Origin: Tabrizicola sp.
GTDB lineage: Bacteria; Pseudomonadota; Alphaproteobacteria; Rhodobacterales; Rhodobacteraceae
DNA length: 64,000 bases
Assembly (NCBI RefSeq): GCF_016792905.1
Contig: NZ_JAEULP010000026.1
Coordinates: 1 to 64,000 of the forward strand
Reading direction: 5' to 3'
The translations under genes were made by a program, and so were the position numbers. The notes beneath the pieces were generated by a model, which saw only the letters and a list, made by a program, of their open reading frames with translations, made no database searches and was not told where the DNA came from. Positions 25,158 through 33,533 of this stretch are shown here, one piece after another (position 1 is the first letter of the stretch; each line of letters begins with the position of its first letter).

Positions 25158-26813
25158 ATGCGCATTCTCAACACCTTCATTGCCGCCCTTCTGGTTCAGG
25201 CCGGTCTTGCGGCCCCGGTTCTGGCCGAGGGCAAGTCGATCATCGTGCTGGATGCCTCAGGCTCGATGTGGGGCCAGATCGACGGTCGCCCCAAGCTGGA
25301 AATCGCCCGCGAGGCGCTGGGATCGGTGCTCTCCGGCCTCGACCCGGCGGCCGAGATCGGCCTCATGGCCTATGGCCACCGCGAAAAGGGCAGTTGCGAC
25401 GATATCGAACTGGTGGTGCCCCCCGCCCCCGGCACCGCGCAGGCGATCACCGATGCCGCCAATGCGATGAAATTCCTGGGCAAGACGCCGCTGACCGAAG
25501 CAGTGCGCCGCGCGGCGTCGGAGTTGAAATCGACCGAGGAGAAGGCCACCGTCATCCTGATCACCGACGGGATCGAGACCTGCGAGGCCGATCCCTGCGC
25601 GCTCGGCACCGAACTCGAAGCCTCGGGCGTCGATTTTACCGCGCATGTCGTGGGCTTCGGCCTGACCGAGGAGGAAGGCAAGGCCGTGGCCTGCCTGGCC
25701 GAGAATACCGGCGGGAAATACATCCAGGCCAAGGATGCAGGCGGCCTGGTCGAGGCGCTGAAGACCACGGTTGCCGTGGTGGAACCGGAGCCTGTGCCCG
25801 AACCCGAGCCGACCCCGATGGTGCTGGACAAGAACTTCGATCCGGTCATCGTCCTGGCCGAGGGGCAGTCCGAACCCGCCGATAAGATCGTCGATGATGC
25901 CTATGTCACCCTGCGCCTTGTCCTGCCCGACGGTGCCCTCTCCGAGGAGACGATCACGGTCTACGGCCGCCAGACCGAACTTGTGCCGCCCGGCACCTAC
26001 CGGATGTTCACCGAGTTGAACGACGCCAAGGCCGAGCAGGAGGTGACGATCACCGCCGATGCGCTGGCCCAGCCGGTCGCGAACCTGAATGCCGGGGTGC
26101 TGAACCTGAAGCTTTATGCCTTCGAAGGCGGCGATATCGCCTCCGATGCCTTCTGGGAAGTGCGCGGTCCGGAAGAAGTGTCCGAATCCGGCTATGGCCA
26201 GGCTCTGCACGTCTTCCCGGCGGGCGAATACAGCTTCCTCGCCAGCCTCGGCGCCGCGAAAGTCGAAGAAACGCTCACCTTCGAGGCGGGCAAGCAGATC
26301 GACAAGGACGTGATCATCGGCACCGGCCTTGCGGTGGTGGACGCCACCTATGCCGAGGGGGTGAAGGTCGAGGGCGGCGATCATTTCGTCGAGATATTCG
26401 GCGCGGCCAAGGACATCGACGGCAACCGCAAGTCGCTGGGCTATACCTACGGCGCGGGCGCCAGCTTCGACCTTCCGGCGGGCGATTATGTCGCCGTCGT
26501 GACGCTCGGGGCGGCCAAGGCCGAGGTCCCCTTCACCGTCAAGGTCGGCGAGCGGACCGAGATCACTGCCCCCCTGAATGCAGGCGTCGCGGCCTTCACC
26601 ACGCAAGCGGACGAGTTCATCGAGGTGCTGGCGGCCAAGCCCGACATCAACGGCGACCGGGCGTCCTTTGGCTATGGCTACGGGCCCGCGTGGCAGACCA
26701 CGCTGCCCGCGGGCGACTATGTGGTGAAGGCCAGCAAGGACGACAAGCAGTCCGAGACGCCCCTGACCGTCAAGGCGGGCGAACGCAGCGAAATGGCGCT
26801 TACCCTGCCCTGA
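25158..26813 (+). CDS. Secreted von Willebrand factor A domain protein with repeats
   Basis: 551 aa. A signal peptide (FIAALLVQAGLAAPVLA) precedes a VWA domain with an intact MIDAS (VLDASGSMWGQ, conserved T and D in ITDGIETCEADPC). A Pro/Glu linker (EPEPVPEPEPTP) follows. The C-terminal half holds at least three beta-sandwich repeats, each with a PAGDY or PAGEY turn (FPAGEYSFLASLGAAK, LPAGDYVAVVTLGAAK, LPAGDYVVKAS). It is likely periplasmic and metal-dependent in ligand binding. The ATG at 25158 has GGAGAG upstream; a TTG at 25143 is weaker. Its 3' end overlaps the convergent sugar kinase by 14 bp. Confidence 0.85.
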   Translation: MRILNTFIAALLVQAGLAAPVLAEGKSIIVLDASGSMWGQIDGRPKLEIAREALGSVLSGLDPAAEIGLMAYGHREKGSCDDIELVVPPAPGTAQAITDAANAMKFLGKTPLTEAVRRAASELKSTEEKATVILITDGIETCEADPCALGTELEASGVDFTAHVVGFGLTEEEGKAVACLAENTGGKYIQAKDAGGLVEALKTTVAVVEPEPVPEPEPTPMVLDKNFDPVIVLAEGQSEPADKIVDDAYVTLRLVLPDGALSEETITVYGRQTELVPPGTYRMFTELNDAKAEQEVTITADALAQPVANLNAGVLNLKLYAFEGGDIASDAFWEVRGPEEVSESGYGQALHVFPAGEYSFLASLGAAKVEETLTFEAGKQIDKDVIIGTGLAVVDATYAEGVKVEGGDHFVEIFGAAKDIDGNRKSLGYTYGAGASFDLPAGDYVAVVTLGAAKAEVPFTVKVGERTEITAPLNAGVAAFTTQADEFIEVLAAKPDINGDRASFGYGYGPAWQTTLPAGDYVVKASKDDKQSETPLTVKAGERSEMALTLP

Positions 26814-27747
26814 CCGGCAAGCCTGCCGCCCGGCGCAAGGTGTCGGGCGGTATCAGCGCGCCACGCTCCATCACCACGCGCGCGGCAACGGCCTGCGCCA
26901 GGGGCACGGCGGCGGCGGGTGCAAGCCCCATCAGGCGTGCGGCGAGATACCCCCCGTTGAAACTGTCCCCCGCCCCGGTCGTATCCACCGGGCGCAGACC
27001 CTGCGGCGGCAGGTGGCGGCTGGGTTCGCCATTCTGGAACAGCAGCGTCTCCCGCGCGCCATCCTTGACCACGACTTCGCCACAGCCCCAGCCCGCGAGC
27101 CGCCCTGCCGCGGCCTGCGGGTCCGCATCGCCGAAGGCCGCTGCCTCGTCCTCGAAGGTTGGCAGAAGGATATCGGCAAGCCCCGCGATCTGCCGGGCAA
27201 AGCTCCGCATCGCTCCCGCATCCTCCCAAAGGCGCGGCCGGTAGTTCGGGTCATATGCCAGAAGGGCGCCTGCCTCCCTCGCCTCGGCCAGCGCCGCCAA
27301 CAGGGCCGCGCGACCCTCCGGGCCGACGATGGCCGCCGTGATGCCGGAGAAATAGACCAGCCGCGCACCGCGCAGCCGGTCGGCCAACGCCGGACCATCC
27401 CCGGCCAGTCGACGCGCAGCCGATGCCTGCCGCCAGTAGGTGAAACTCCGCTCGCCCCCCGCATCCGTCGCGATGGTGTAGAGCCCGACCGTTCGCTCGG
27501 GATCGCGGCTGATGCCCTCTGTCCCGACCCCCGCAGCAGCGATGAAATCGACCATCGCGTCCGAAACGGCATCTCGCCCGACTCGGCTCACATAGCCCAC
27601 CGGAACCTCGGCGGGCAGAAGCGCGCGCAGGGTCCAGGCCACGTTCAGCGTGTCCCCGGCAAAGCCGCGCTGCCAGCAGCCATCGCCCCGGTCGAAGAAC
27701 TCGACCATGCATTCGCCGATGGAAAAGACCCCGCCCGCCGCCTGCAT
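26800..27747 (-). CDS. PfkB-family sugar kinase (KdgK-like)
   Basis: 315 aa. Phosphorylates a sugar or sugar acid, probably 2-keto-3-deoxygluconate judging by FSIGECMVEFFDR, GFAGDTLNVAWTLR and SRVGRDAVSDAMVDFIAAAGV. PfkB signature 2 with the catalytic Asp is VDTTGAGDSFNGGYLAARL, and YFSGITAAIV fits KdgK. It lies 57 bp downstream of the hydrolase gene of the monooxygenase operon on the same strand. It could be co-transcribed, but a metabolic link is not obvious. Confidence 0.82.
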   Translation of the reverse strand: MQAAGGVFSIGECMVEFFDRGDGCWQRGFAGDTLNVAWTLRALLPAEVPVGYVSRVGRDAVSDAMVDFIAAAGVGTEGISRDPERTVGLYTIATDAGGERSFTYWRQASAARRLAGDGPALADRLRGARLVYFSGITAAIVGPEGRAALLAALAEAREAGALLAYDPNYRPRLWEDAGAMRSFARQIAGLADILLPTFEDEAAAFGDADPQAAAGRLAGWGCGEVVVKDGARETLLFQNGEPSRHLPPQGLRPVDTTGAGDSFNGGYLAARLMGLAPAAAVPLAQAVAARVVMERGALIPPDTLRRAAGLPVRAG

Positions 27748-27804
27748 TCCCGCCTCCCACTTTGCCCGGCCACCCTGCCGCCTGACCGGAGCGCAGGCAA
27801 GCCG

Positions 27805-28581
27805 TCAGCGCCCGGACTGCGCCATGAGGAAGCGGCGGATGTGCGGGGCGACCTGGTCCGTGGCCTCGATGAAGATCGCGTGCTTCAGCTCCGGCAGGAT
27901 CACCAGCTCCGACCCCGGAAGTGCTGCCTGGATCAGCCGGTTGAGCCGTGGATTGCAGCCGCCGTCGTTCTCGCCGGTGATGATCTGCGCGGGCGCCGTG
28001 ACCTCGTGCAGCCAGGGTCCCATTTCCGTCTCGGCATAGATGTCGAAGACATTCAGGAACACGTCCGGAGGCGTCTCCATCACCTGCCGCTTGCGCCACT
28101 CGATCACCTCGGGATGGGCCGTCAAGAAGGCATCGGTGAACCAGCGCGCGGTCAGCGTGTCCAGCACCTGCCCGATCCCCTTTTCCCGCATCGCCGCGAC
28201 CACGCCCCTGACCTTGGCGCTGTCGTCCTCCGTCCGGAAGGCCGCCGTCGACCACAGGCCCAGCGACAGCACCCGGTCGGGATGGCGCCGGGCATAGGCC
28301 GGGCCGATCATGCCGCCCAGCGAATGCCCTGCGAAATGCGCGCGGTCGATCCCCAGCTTCGCCCGCAGCGCCTCAAGGTCGTCCACCAGATCGTCCAGCC
28401 CGAAACGCCCGTCCGGCACCGGGCTTTCGCCATGGCCGCGCAGGTCATAGCTGATGCAGGTGAAGCGGTCCTTCAGGTCCGGCACCAGCTTCGCAAAGGT
28501 CGCGCGCCGCGCCCCGATGCCATGGATCAGGAACAGGGCATCACCCTGCCCTTCAACGGTGTAGGAGCAGTCGAGGGCCAA
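27805..28581 (-). CDS. Alpha/beta hydrolase (enol-lactonase-like)
   Basis: 258 aa of the PcaD/MhpC type. The oxyanion motif LFLIHGIGARRATF, nucleophile elbow FAGHSLGGMIGPAYA, Asp in ITGENDGGCN and His in LPELKHAIFIEA complete the triad. Relatives open enol-lactones or cleave C-C or ester bonds in aromatic and cyclic-compound degradation. Only 3 bp separate it from the tautomerase gene, so they form an operon with the flavin monooxygenase. Confidence 0.85.
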   Translation of the reverse strand: MALDCSYTVEGQGDALFLIHGIGARRATFAKLVPDLKDRFTCISYDLRGHGESPVPDGRFGLDDLVDDLEALRAKLGIDRAHFAGHSLGGMIGPAYARRHPDRVLSLGLWSTAAFRTEDDSAKVRGVVAAMREKGIGQVLDTLTARWFTDAFLTAHPEVIEWRKRQVMETPPDVFLNVFDIYAETEMGPWLHEVTAPAQIITGENDGGCNPRLNRLIQAALPGSELVILPELKHAIFIEATDQVAPHIRRFLMAQSGR

Positions 28582-28584
28582 GCT

Positions 28585-28776
28585 CTATTCCTTCGGATCG
28601 CTGGCCAGCCGCCCGGCCGTCGCCCAGTCATGCTTGGCCACATCGGTGAAGACCACCGTCACCGCCTGCGGCGTGCCCCCGCAGGTATCACACCAGGCCT
28701 TCGTCACCGCCTCGGCACAGGCGCGCTTCTGCTCCACCGTGCGGCCTTCGAACATCTCGATCCGGATGATTGGCAT
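28585..28776 (-). CDS. 4-oxalocrotonate-tautomerase-like enzyme
   Basis: A 63-aa tautomerase with the catalytic Pro directly after the start Met (MPIIRIEMFEGRTVEQKRA). Length and pattern fit the 4-OT/DmpI subfamily, which shifts keto-enol forms of unsaturated acids. A second basic catalytic residue cannot be assigned with confidence. It lies between the LLM oxidoreductase (10 bp) and the hydrolase (3 bp). Confidence 0.85.
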   Translation of the reverse strand: MPIIRIEMFEGRTVEQKRACAEAVTKAWCDTCGGTPQAVTVVFTDVAKHDWATAGRLASDPKE

Positions 28777-28786
28777 CTTTTCCCCC

Positions 28787-29812
28787 TTACGCGGCCTGCC
28801 GGGCCGTCGGCGCCACCTTGGGCATGACGTCTTCCGCCAGCCTGCCCATCATGTCCAGCACCGCCCCCTGCGCCTGCCCGAAGTTCGACGACACGATGAC
28901 CTCGTCGATCCCCAGTTCGGCATAGGCGGAAAGCCGGTCGATCATTTCCTCCCGCCCGCAGATCAGGATGTTGCGGCGGAAGTCCTCCATGCTTTGCTTC
29001 CGGGGAAGCGGCTTGATGATCCCGTGCTCCACGATCCCCGGCCCGCCGAAGACATTGTCGAAGCTTTCGTAGTATCTGTAAGCCTTTGCCAGCATATCCT
29101 CCACTTCCGCCGGACGATCCGAGACAAAGATCCCCCGTTGCAGCGACAGCCGCTGCCCGGTCTTGCCGGAGGCCGCGACGCCCCGGTGGAAGGCCGCCAC
29201 CTGCCCCTCCAGCACGCCGTGGCTCGCTGACAGCGGCGTCGTCTGGATGTGATAGCCCTTCGCCGCCGCCGCCTCGATCCCCGGCGGGGCCATGATCGCC
29301 AACGCCAAGGGGATCGGATCCTCGGGCCGCGGCATCGCCGTCAGCGCGTCGAACCTGTACCAGTCGCCATGCCAGCTGACCTCTTCCCGCGTCAGAAGCG
29401 CCTCCAGCACGGCAAGGCTTTCCTCGAACCGGGGCTTCGTCTCCTCCATCGGCACCCCGATCCGCCCCGTCTCGAAGCCGAAGGCGCCCTTGCCCACCCC
29501 CAGCACCAGCCGCCCGCCGCAGAGTGCCTGCGCCTGCACCACCTCGCCCGCAAAGACCCGCATGTCACGGATCGGCAGCTGGCAGATCGCCGTCGCGATC
29601 TCGACCCGCGAGGTCCGCGCCGCGATGGCCACGGCGAATTGCAGCGGCGAGGGCACCAGAAGGATGTTCAGGAGGTGATGCTCCGGCACCGATACGCCGC
29701 GGAACCCGCAGGATTCTGCATGAACCGCCTGTTCCAGCATGTCGGCCCAAAGCCGCTTGCCTCCGACCGAGGGGTCCAGAAGATGCGAGTTCAGGAAATG
29801 CGAGATGTCCAT
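28787..29812 (-). CDS. LLM-class flavin-dependent monooxygenase
   Basis: A 341-aa luciferase-like (beta/alpha)8 oxidoreductase. Family features are AVHAESCGFRGVSVPEHHLL, IAARTSRVEIATAICQLPIRDM, EVVQAQALCGGRLVLGVGKG and RFEESLAVLEALLTREEVSWHG. Such enzymes use FMNH2 or F420H2 to oxygenate or break C-S, C-N or ring substrates. It is first in an operon with a tautomerase and a lactonase-like hydrolase, which suggests oxygenation, isomerisation and ring opening of a small cyclic compound. The start lies 17 bp from the TetR operator candidate. Confidence 0.85.
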   Translation of the reverse strand: MDISHFLNSHLLDPSVGGKRLWADMLEQAVHAESCGFRGVSVPEHHLLNILLVPSPLQFAVAIAARTSRVEIATAICQLPIRDMRVFAGEVVQAQALCGGRLVLGVGKGAFGFETGRIGVPMEETKPRFEESLAVLEALLTREEVSWHGDWYRFDALTAMPRPEDPIPLALAIMAPPGIEAAAAKGYHIQTTPLSASHGVLEGQVAAFHRGVAASGKTGQRLSLQRGIFVSDRPAEVEDMLAKAYRYYESFDNVFGGPGIVEHGIIKPLPRKQSMEDFRRNILICGREEMIDRLSAYAELGIDEVIVSSNFGQAQGAVLDMMGRLAEDVMPKVAPTARQAA

Positions 29813-29828
29813 GCGGCCCTCCGTTGGC

Positions 29829-29845
29829 TTGTACGTTTGTACAAA
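29829..29845. promoter_or_regulatory. Candidate operator between LLM operon and TetR gene
   Basis: The sequence TTGTACGTTTGTACAAA contains the 10-bp palindrome TTTGTACAAA (29836-29845) with an extra TTGTAC half-site 9 bp upstream. It sits between the divergent LLM operon and TetR regulator and is AT-rich in a very GC-rich context, as expected for a TetR binding site overlapping a promoter. Confidence 0.6.
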
Positions 29846-29891
29846 CCGGAGTAGCCTGTCAAGCACCCCGTGAACCGGCTATGCCAGGACC

Positions 29892-30488
29892 ATGACCGAA
29901 GCCCCGCCCCGCAGCCAGACCCGGACCGACCGGCGCATCGAAATTGCCGAGGCCGCGCTGCGCGTCCTGGGGCGCGAGGGGCATGCGGGTCTGACCGCGC
30001 GCAGGGTCGCGACCGAGGCGGGGCTGTCGCTTGGCCATATCACCTACAACTTCACCGGGATGGACGAGGTCCTGGCCGAGGCTTATCGTCTGCTCTCCAC
30101 CCGGCTTCGTGCGGCCTCGGACGCCAGCCTGTCTGCCGCGACGCCGAAGGACAGGCTGGCCGCGTTCCTGCGGGCGGGATTCTCGGACGACTTCCTGACC
30201 CCCGCGCATATCCGCACGCGCATCGACCTCTGGTCAGCCGCCGCCGCGCATCCCGCCGTGGCCGAAACCGAGTTGCAGCTTTACACCCATTACCGCGCCC
30301 GGCTGGAGGCCCTGCTTGCGCCCCTTGTCGCACCCGATACGCTCCGGGCCCTGACCGACCTGATCATGGCGACGCTGGACGGGCTCTGGCTCGACTGGAT
30401 GCGCCGACGCGACCTTGTTGCCGTGAACAACGGGCTTCGGATGATCGGAAAGCTGGTGGCGCAGCACCCGCACCCCGGCGCGACCTGA
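29892..30488 (+). CDS. TetR/BetI-like transcriptional regulator
   Basis: 198 aa. The N-terminal helix-turn-helix is RIEIAEAALRVLGREGHAGLTARRVATEAGLSLGHITYNF, close to BetI in form. A TetR_C-like helical ligand domain follows (ADLIMATLDGLWLDWMRRRD pattern). It is transcribed divergently from the LLM monooxygenase operon and most probably represses it through the palindrome in the shared spacer. The inducer is unknown. Confidence 0.88.
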   Translation: MTEAPPRSQTRTDRRIEIAEAALRVLGREGHAGLTARRVATEAGLSLGHITYNFTGMDEVLAEAYRLLSTRLRAASDASLSAATPKDRLAAFLRAGFSDDFLTPAHIRTRIDLWSAAAAHPAVAETELQLYTHYRARLEALLAPLVAPDTLRALTDLIMATLDGLWLDWMRRRDLVAVNNGLRMIGKLVAQHPHPGAT

Positions 30489-30496
30489 CCCAAACG

Positions 30497-30523
30497 AAAA
30501 GGCCGCCTGCGTGGCGGCCCTTG
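30497..30523 (-). terminator. Terminator between convergent TetR and DUF4167 genes
   Basis: GGCCGCC (30501-30507), a 5-nt loop and GGCGGCC (30513-30519) are flanked by AAAA on the left, which reads as a T-run on the minus strand after the DUF4167 gene. Confidence 0.75.
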
Positions 30524-30537
30524 CTGACGTTTCCGGC

Positions 30538-31275
30538 CTATTCGGCGGCTTCCTGCGGCGGCTCGCCATCCGGCTTGCCCTCGCCCTTGGGCTTGCGCGG
30601 CCCGCGCGGACGCTTCGGGGCGCGCTCTTCCTTCGGCGGGGCCTCGACCGCAGGTTCCGCCACGGGTTCGACCTCGACGCGGGCGCGCGGCGCCGATTCC
30701 GGAGTCTCGATCAGGCCGGTGTCGTCGCCCGCATCCAGTTCGATCACATCGGTCGCCATCGGCTGTTCTTCGGCGGGGAAACTGCGCTCCTCGCGGTAGT
30801 CGCGGTTGAACTCCTGCCGACGCTCGCCCCGGTCCTGACGCTCGCCCCGGTTGTCGCGGTTGTCACGATTGTCACGATTGTCCCGGTCGTTGCGGTCGCG
30901 CCGGCCCTCGCCCTCGCCCTGGCGATCGCCGCGGGGCTGGCCCTGCTGGCCGTTGTTCTGCCCGTTCTGGCCGTTCTGGCCGCCGTTCTGCTGGTACTGC
31001 TGCTGCCGCGCTTCCTGTTCGGCCGCCATTTCCTTCATCGCCTCGGCGAGCATCCGGGTGTAATGCTCGGCGTGCTGCAGGAAGTTCTCGGCCGCCACGC
31101 GGTCGTTCGACAGCTGCGCATCGCGCGCCAGCATCTGGTATTTCTCGATGATCTGCTGCGGCGTGCCACGCACCTTGCCCTCGGGACCCGAGGAATCGAA
31201 GACGCGGTTGACGATATTGCCGAGGGTGCGCGGGCGGTTCTGGTTGGAACGCGAGCGTTTCTTGGAGGAGCGCAT
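30538..31275 (-). CDS. DUF4167 domain protein
   Basis: 245 aa. The conserved alphaproteobacterial N-terminal domain (NRPRTLGNIVNRVFDSSGPEGKVRGTPQQIIEKYQMLARDAQLSNDRVAAENFLQHAEHY pattern) takes the first 80 or so residues. The rest is low complexity: Gln/Asn/Gly-rich, then a run of DNR triplets, then an acidic and Lys/Pro-rich tail. The charge and N-terminal pattern suggest RNA or ribosome association, but this is not proven. It lies behind prfA-prmC on the same strand, a conserved order in this group. Confidence 0.85.
   Translation of the reverse strand: MRSSKKRSRSNQNRPRTLGNIVNRVFDSSGPEGKVRGTPQQIIEKYQMLARDAQLSNDRVAAENFLQHAEHYTRMLAEAMKEMAAEQEARQQQYQQNGGQNGQNGQNNGQQGQPRGDRQGEGEGRRDRNDRDNRDNRDNRDNRGERQDRGERRQEFNRDYREERSFPAEEQPMATDVIELDAGDDTGLIETPESAPRARVEVEPVAEPAVEAPPKEERAPKRPRGPRKPKGEGKPDGEPPQEAAE
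30848..30900. repeat. 9-bp tandem repeat inside the DUF4167 gene
   Basis: Several copies of a TTGTCACGA-like 9-mer encode a repeated Asn-Arg-Asp unit (RDNRDNRDNRDNRGER on the minus strand). It is coding low complexity, not a CRISPR or regulatory array. Copy number is likely to vary between strains. Confidence 0.7.
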
Positions 31276-31456
31276 CTGGTCCTTATGATGGCTTTGGCCT
31301 GCAACCGCCGCCCCTCATGGGCAGCAAAATCCGGGTCAGCAGGGCTTGGACAATGCGTCAGGGGCAGGTGGAACCCGCGCCCGACAGGGGTCACTAATCA
31401 CAGGGAAGCCCATGTGACAAGGGATATTTGCGCATTTGCGGTGGAATAGGCGGAGG

Positions 31457-32311
31457 TCAGGCACAACCGCAACTGTCGCCGCCGGGCTTTCTGGCCGCCA
31501 CCACACGGTCACGGCCATCCATGTCGGGCAGGACGCGGATGTCCTCCAGCCCCGCCGCCCGGAGCAACGCACTGACGGCCACCCCTTGCGTCGGCCCGAT
31601 TTCCACCAGAAGCCGCCCGCCGGGCATCAACCTGGCCGGGGCGCCCCGCGCGATGGCGCGGTAGGCGTCCAGCCCGTCGCCGCCGGGGGTGAGCGCCTGA
31701 TGCGGCTCCCAGTCGCGCACTTCGGGCGCCAGCTGCGGCATCTCCTCTGTGGCGATATAGGGCGGGTTCGAGACGATCAGGTCATAGGCGCCCGTCACCT
31801 TGTCGAGCCAGTCGGACTTGCGGAACCGCGCCCGCGCCTCCAGCCCCAGGTCGCGGGTATTCCCGATCGCCACCTGCAACGCCGCGTCCGAAATGTCGGT
31901 GCCGAGCCCCCGCGCCATCGGCATGTCCTTGAGGCAGGACAAGAGGATGCAGCCCGTTCCGGTGCCAAGGTCCAGGACCTTCAGGAACGGCTCCTTCAGC
32001 GCCTCTGCGACCAGCGTCTCGGTCTCGGGCCGCGGGTCCAGCGTGTCGCGCGTCACCCGGAACGACAGCCCCCAGAACAGCCGCCGCCCGATGATCTGCG
32101 CCACCGGCTGCCGGGCCATGCGTGCCGTCAGCGCCTCGTCATACAGGGCCTCCTGCGGGGAGGTCATCTCGTCCTGCAGCTTCAGCGTCAGGCGGTCGTG
32201 GCCGATCCCCAGCGCATGCGCCAGCAGAACCCGCGCATCGCGGGCGCCGTCCTCGATCCCGGCTTCCTGAAGCCGCGGAACCGCCAGCCGCAATGCGTCC
32301 TGCGCTCTCAC
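31457..32311 (-). CDS. prmC: Peptide chain release factor N5-glutamine methyltransferase
   Basis: Methylates the Gln of the GGQ motif in release factors. The 284-aa protein has an N-terminal helical domain, the SAM motif [14 protein letters not shown] and the catalytic NPPY ([12 protein letters not shown]). [14 protein letters not shown] is the usual PrmC lead-in. It starts with GTG at 32311, which overlaps the prfA stop as GTGA. Its substrate, RF1, is the gene immediately upstream. Confidence 0.94.
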   Translation of the reverse strand: MRAQDALRLAVPRLQEAGIEDGARDARVLLAHALGIGHDRLTLKLQDEMTSPQEALYDEALTARMARQPVAQIIGRRLFWGLSFRVTRDTLDPRPETETLVAEALKEPFLKVLDLGTGTGCILLSCLKDMPMARGLGTDISDAALQVAIGNTRDLGLEARARFRKSDWLDKVTGAYDLIVSNPPYIATEEMPQLAPEVRDWEPHQALTPGGDGLDAYRAIARGAPARLMPGGRLLVEIGPTQGVAVSALLRAAGLEDIRVLPDMDGRDRVVAARKPGGDSCGCA

Positions 32312-33363
32312 GCTTCCATCTCCGCCAGCCGCGCGGCCTGGTCATGCGCCACCAGCGCGTCGATCACCTCGCCCAGGTCGCCGCCCATGATCTGCGGCAG
32401 GGCATACAGCGTCAGGTTGATCCGGTGGTCGGTCATCCGGCCCTGCGGGAAGTTGTAGGTGCGGATGCGCTCGCTGCGGTCGCCGGAACCCACCTGCGAC
32501 TTCCGGTCTGCCGCGCGGGCCGAATGCAGCCGCTCCCGCTCGGCCTCATAGAGCCGTGCACGCAGGACCTGCATCGCGATCTCGCGGTTCCGGTGCTGCG
32601 ATTTCTCCGACGACGTCACCACGATCCCGCTCGGCAGATGGGTGATCCTGACCGCGGAGTCGGTCGTGTTCACATGCTGCCCCCCCGCGCCCGAAGACCG
32701 CATGGTGTCGATGCGAATGTCGGATGCGGGAATGTCGATGTCGACCTCCTCCGCCTCGGGCAGCACCGCAACCGTCGCCGCCGAGGTATGGATGCGCCCC
32801 TGCGCTTCGGTCTCCGGCACCCGCTGCACCCGATGCACGCCGCTTTCATACTTCATCCGGGCATAGACCCCCTCGCCCTGGATATGGGCCGAGAATTCCT
32901 TCAGCCCCCCGACCTCGCCCGCCTGCTCGCTGATTACCTCGAAGCTCCAGCCCATCCGCTCGGCATAGCGCTGGTACATCCGCGCCAGATCGCCCGCAAA
33001 CAGCGCCGCCTCGTCGCCCCCCGTGCCGGGCCGGATCTCGATGATCGCGGGCCGCGTATCGGCCACGTCCTTCGGCAAAAGCGCCAGCCGCAGCGCCTGC
33101 TCCATCTCGGGGATGCGGGCCTTCAGCCGAGGCAGCTCCTCCTCCGCCAGCGCCTTCATCTCGGGGTCGGACAGCATCGCCTCCGCCTCGGCCAGATCGT
33201 CCAGCGACTGGCGATAGGCATGGATTTCCTCCACCACCGGCTTCAGATCGGTATATTCCCGGCTGATCCGGGCGATCTCGGCCGGGGCCGCGCCCGCGTT
33301 GAGCTGCGCTTCGAGAAACTCGAACCGCTCGGTGATCTGGGCAAGTCTGTCCAAGGGAACCAT
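32308..33363 (-). CDS. prfA: Peptide chain release factor 1
   Basis: Terminates translation at UAA and UAG. 351 aa, normal length. It contains the PxT-type codon recognition region ([23 protein letters not shown]) and the catalytic GGQ in [18 protein letters not shown]. The ATG at 33363 ([10 protein letters not shown]) fits RF1 alignment. prmC is overlapped by 4 nt. The two-hairpin repeat copy B ends about 50 bp upstream of this start. Confidence 0.95.
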   Translation of the reverse strand: MVPLDRLAQITERFEFLEAQLNAGAAPAEIARISREYTDLKPVVEEIHAYRQSLDDLAEAEAMLSDPEMKALAEEELPRLKARIPEMEQALRLALLPKDVADTRPAIIEIRPGTGGDEAALFAGDLARMYQRYAERMGWSFEVISEQAGEVGGLKEFSAHIQGEGVYARMKYESGVHRVQRVPETEAQGRIHTSAATVAVLPEAEEVDIDIPASDIRIDTMRSSGAGGQHVNTTDSAVRITHLPSGIVVTSSEKSQHRNREIAMQVLRARLYEAERERLHSARAADRKSQVGSGDRSERIRTYNFPQGRMTDHRINLTLYALPQIMGGDLGEVIDALVAHDQAARLAEMEA

Positions 33364-33415
33364 GCGGCGGGTTTCGCAGGCAGGCCCGCAAGCGTCAAGG
33401 GGCCGCCCCAAGCCC

Positions 33416-33532
33416 TTTCACATTTGCCCAAATATCCCCGGCGGAGCCCGCCCGAGCGGCTTTGCGTTCTTCACGCAAAGCCGCGAGACAAAGAGTCTTC
33501 GCGGCGAAAGCCGCTCAATCCAATAGGCGCGC
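33416..33532 (-). repeat. Two-hairpin dispersed element, copy B
   Basis: On the minus strand, directly after the agmatinase stop: hairpin 1 GCGGC-TTTC-GCCGC, the link GAAGACTCTTTGTCTC, hairpin 2 (12-bp arms at 33456-33467 and 33473-33484, GCGGCTTTGCGT type), then the core GGGGATATTTGGGCAAATGT, leading towards prfA. Order and orientation equal copy A at 18769-18887. Confidence 0.8.
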
Positions 33533-33533
33533 C

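Noticed and set aside
30848..30900. Short tandem repeats resembling a CRISPR array
   Set aside because: The units are 9 bp, have no spacers and lie in frame in the DUF4167 gene, encoding Asn-Arg-Asp triplets.
31400..31445. Possible further copy of the GGGATATTTG core repeat
   Set aside because: Only GGGATATTTG matches; the flanking CCGGCGG and GGGCAA parts are missing.
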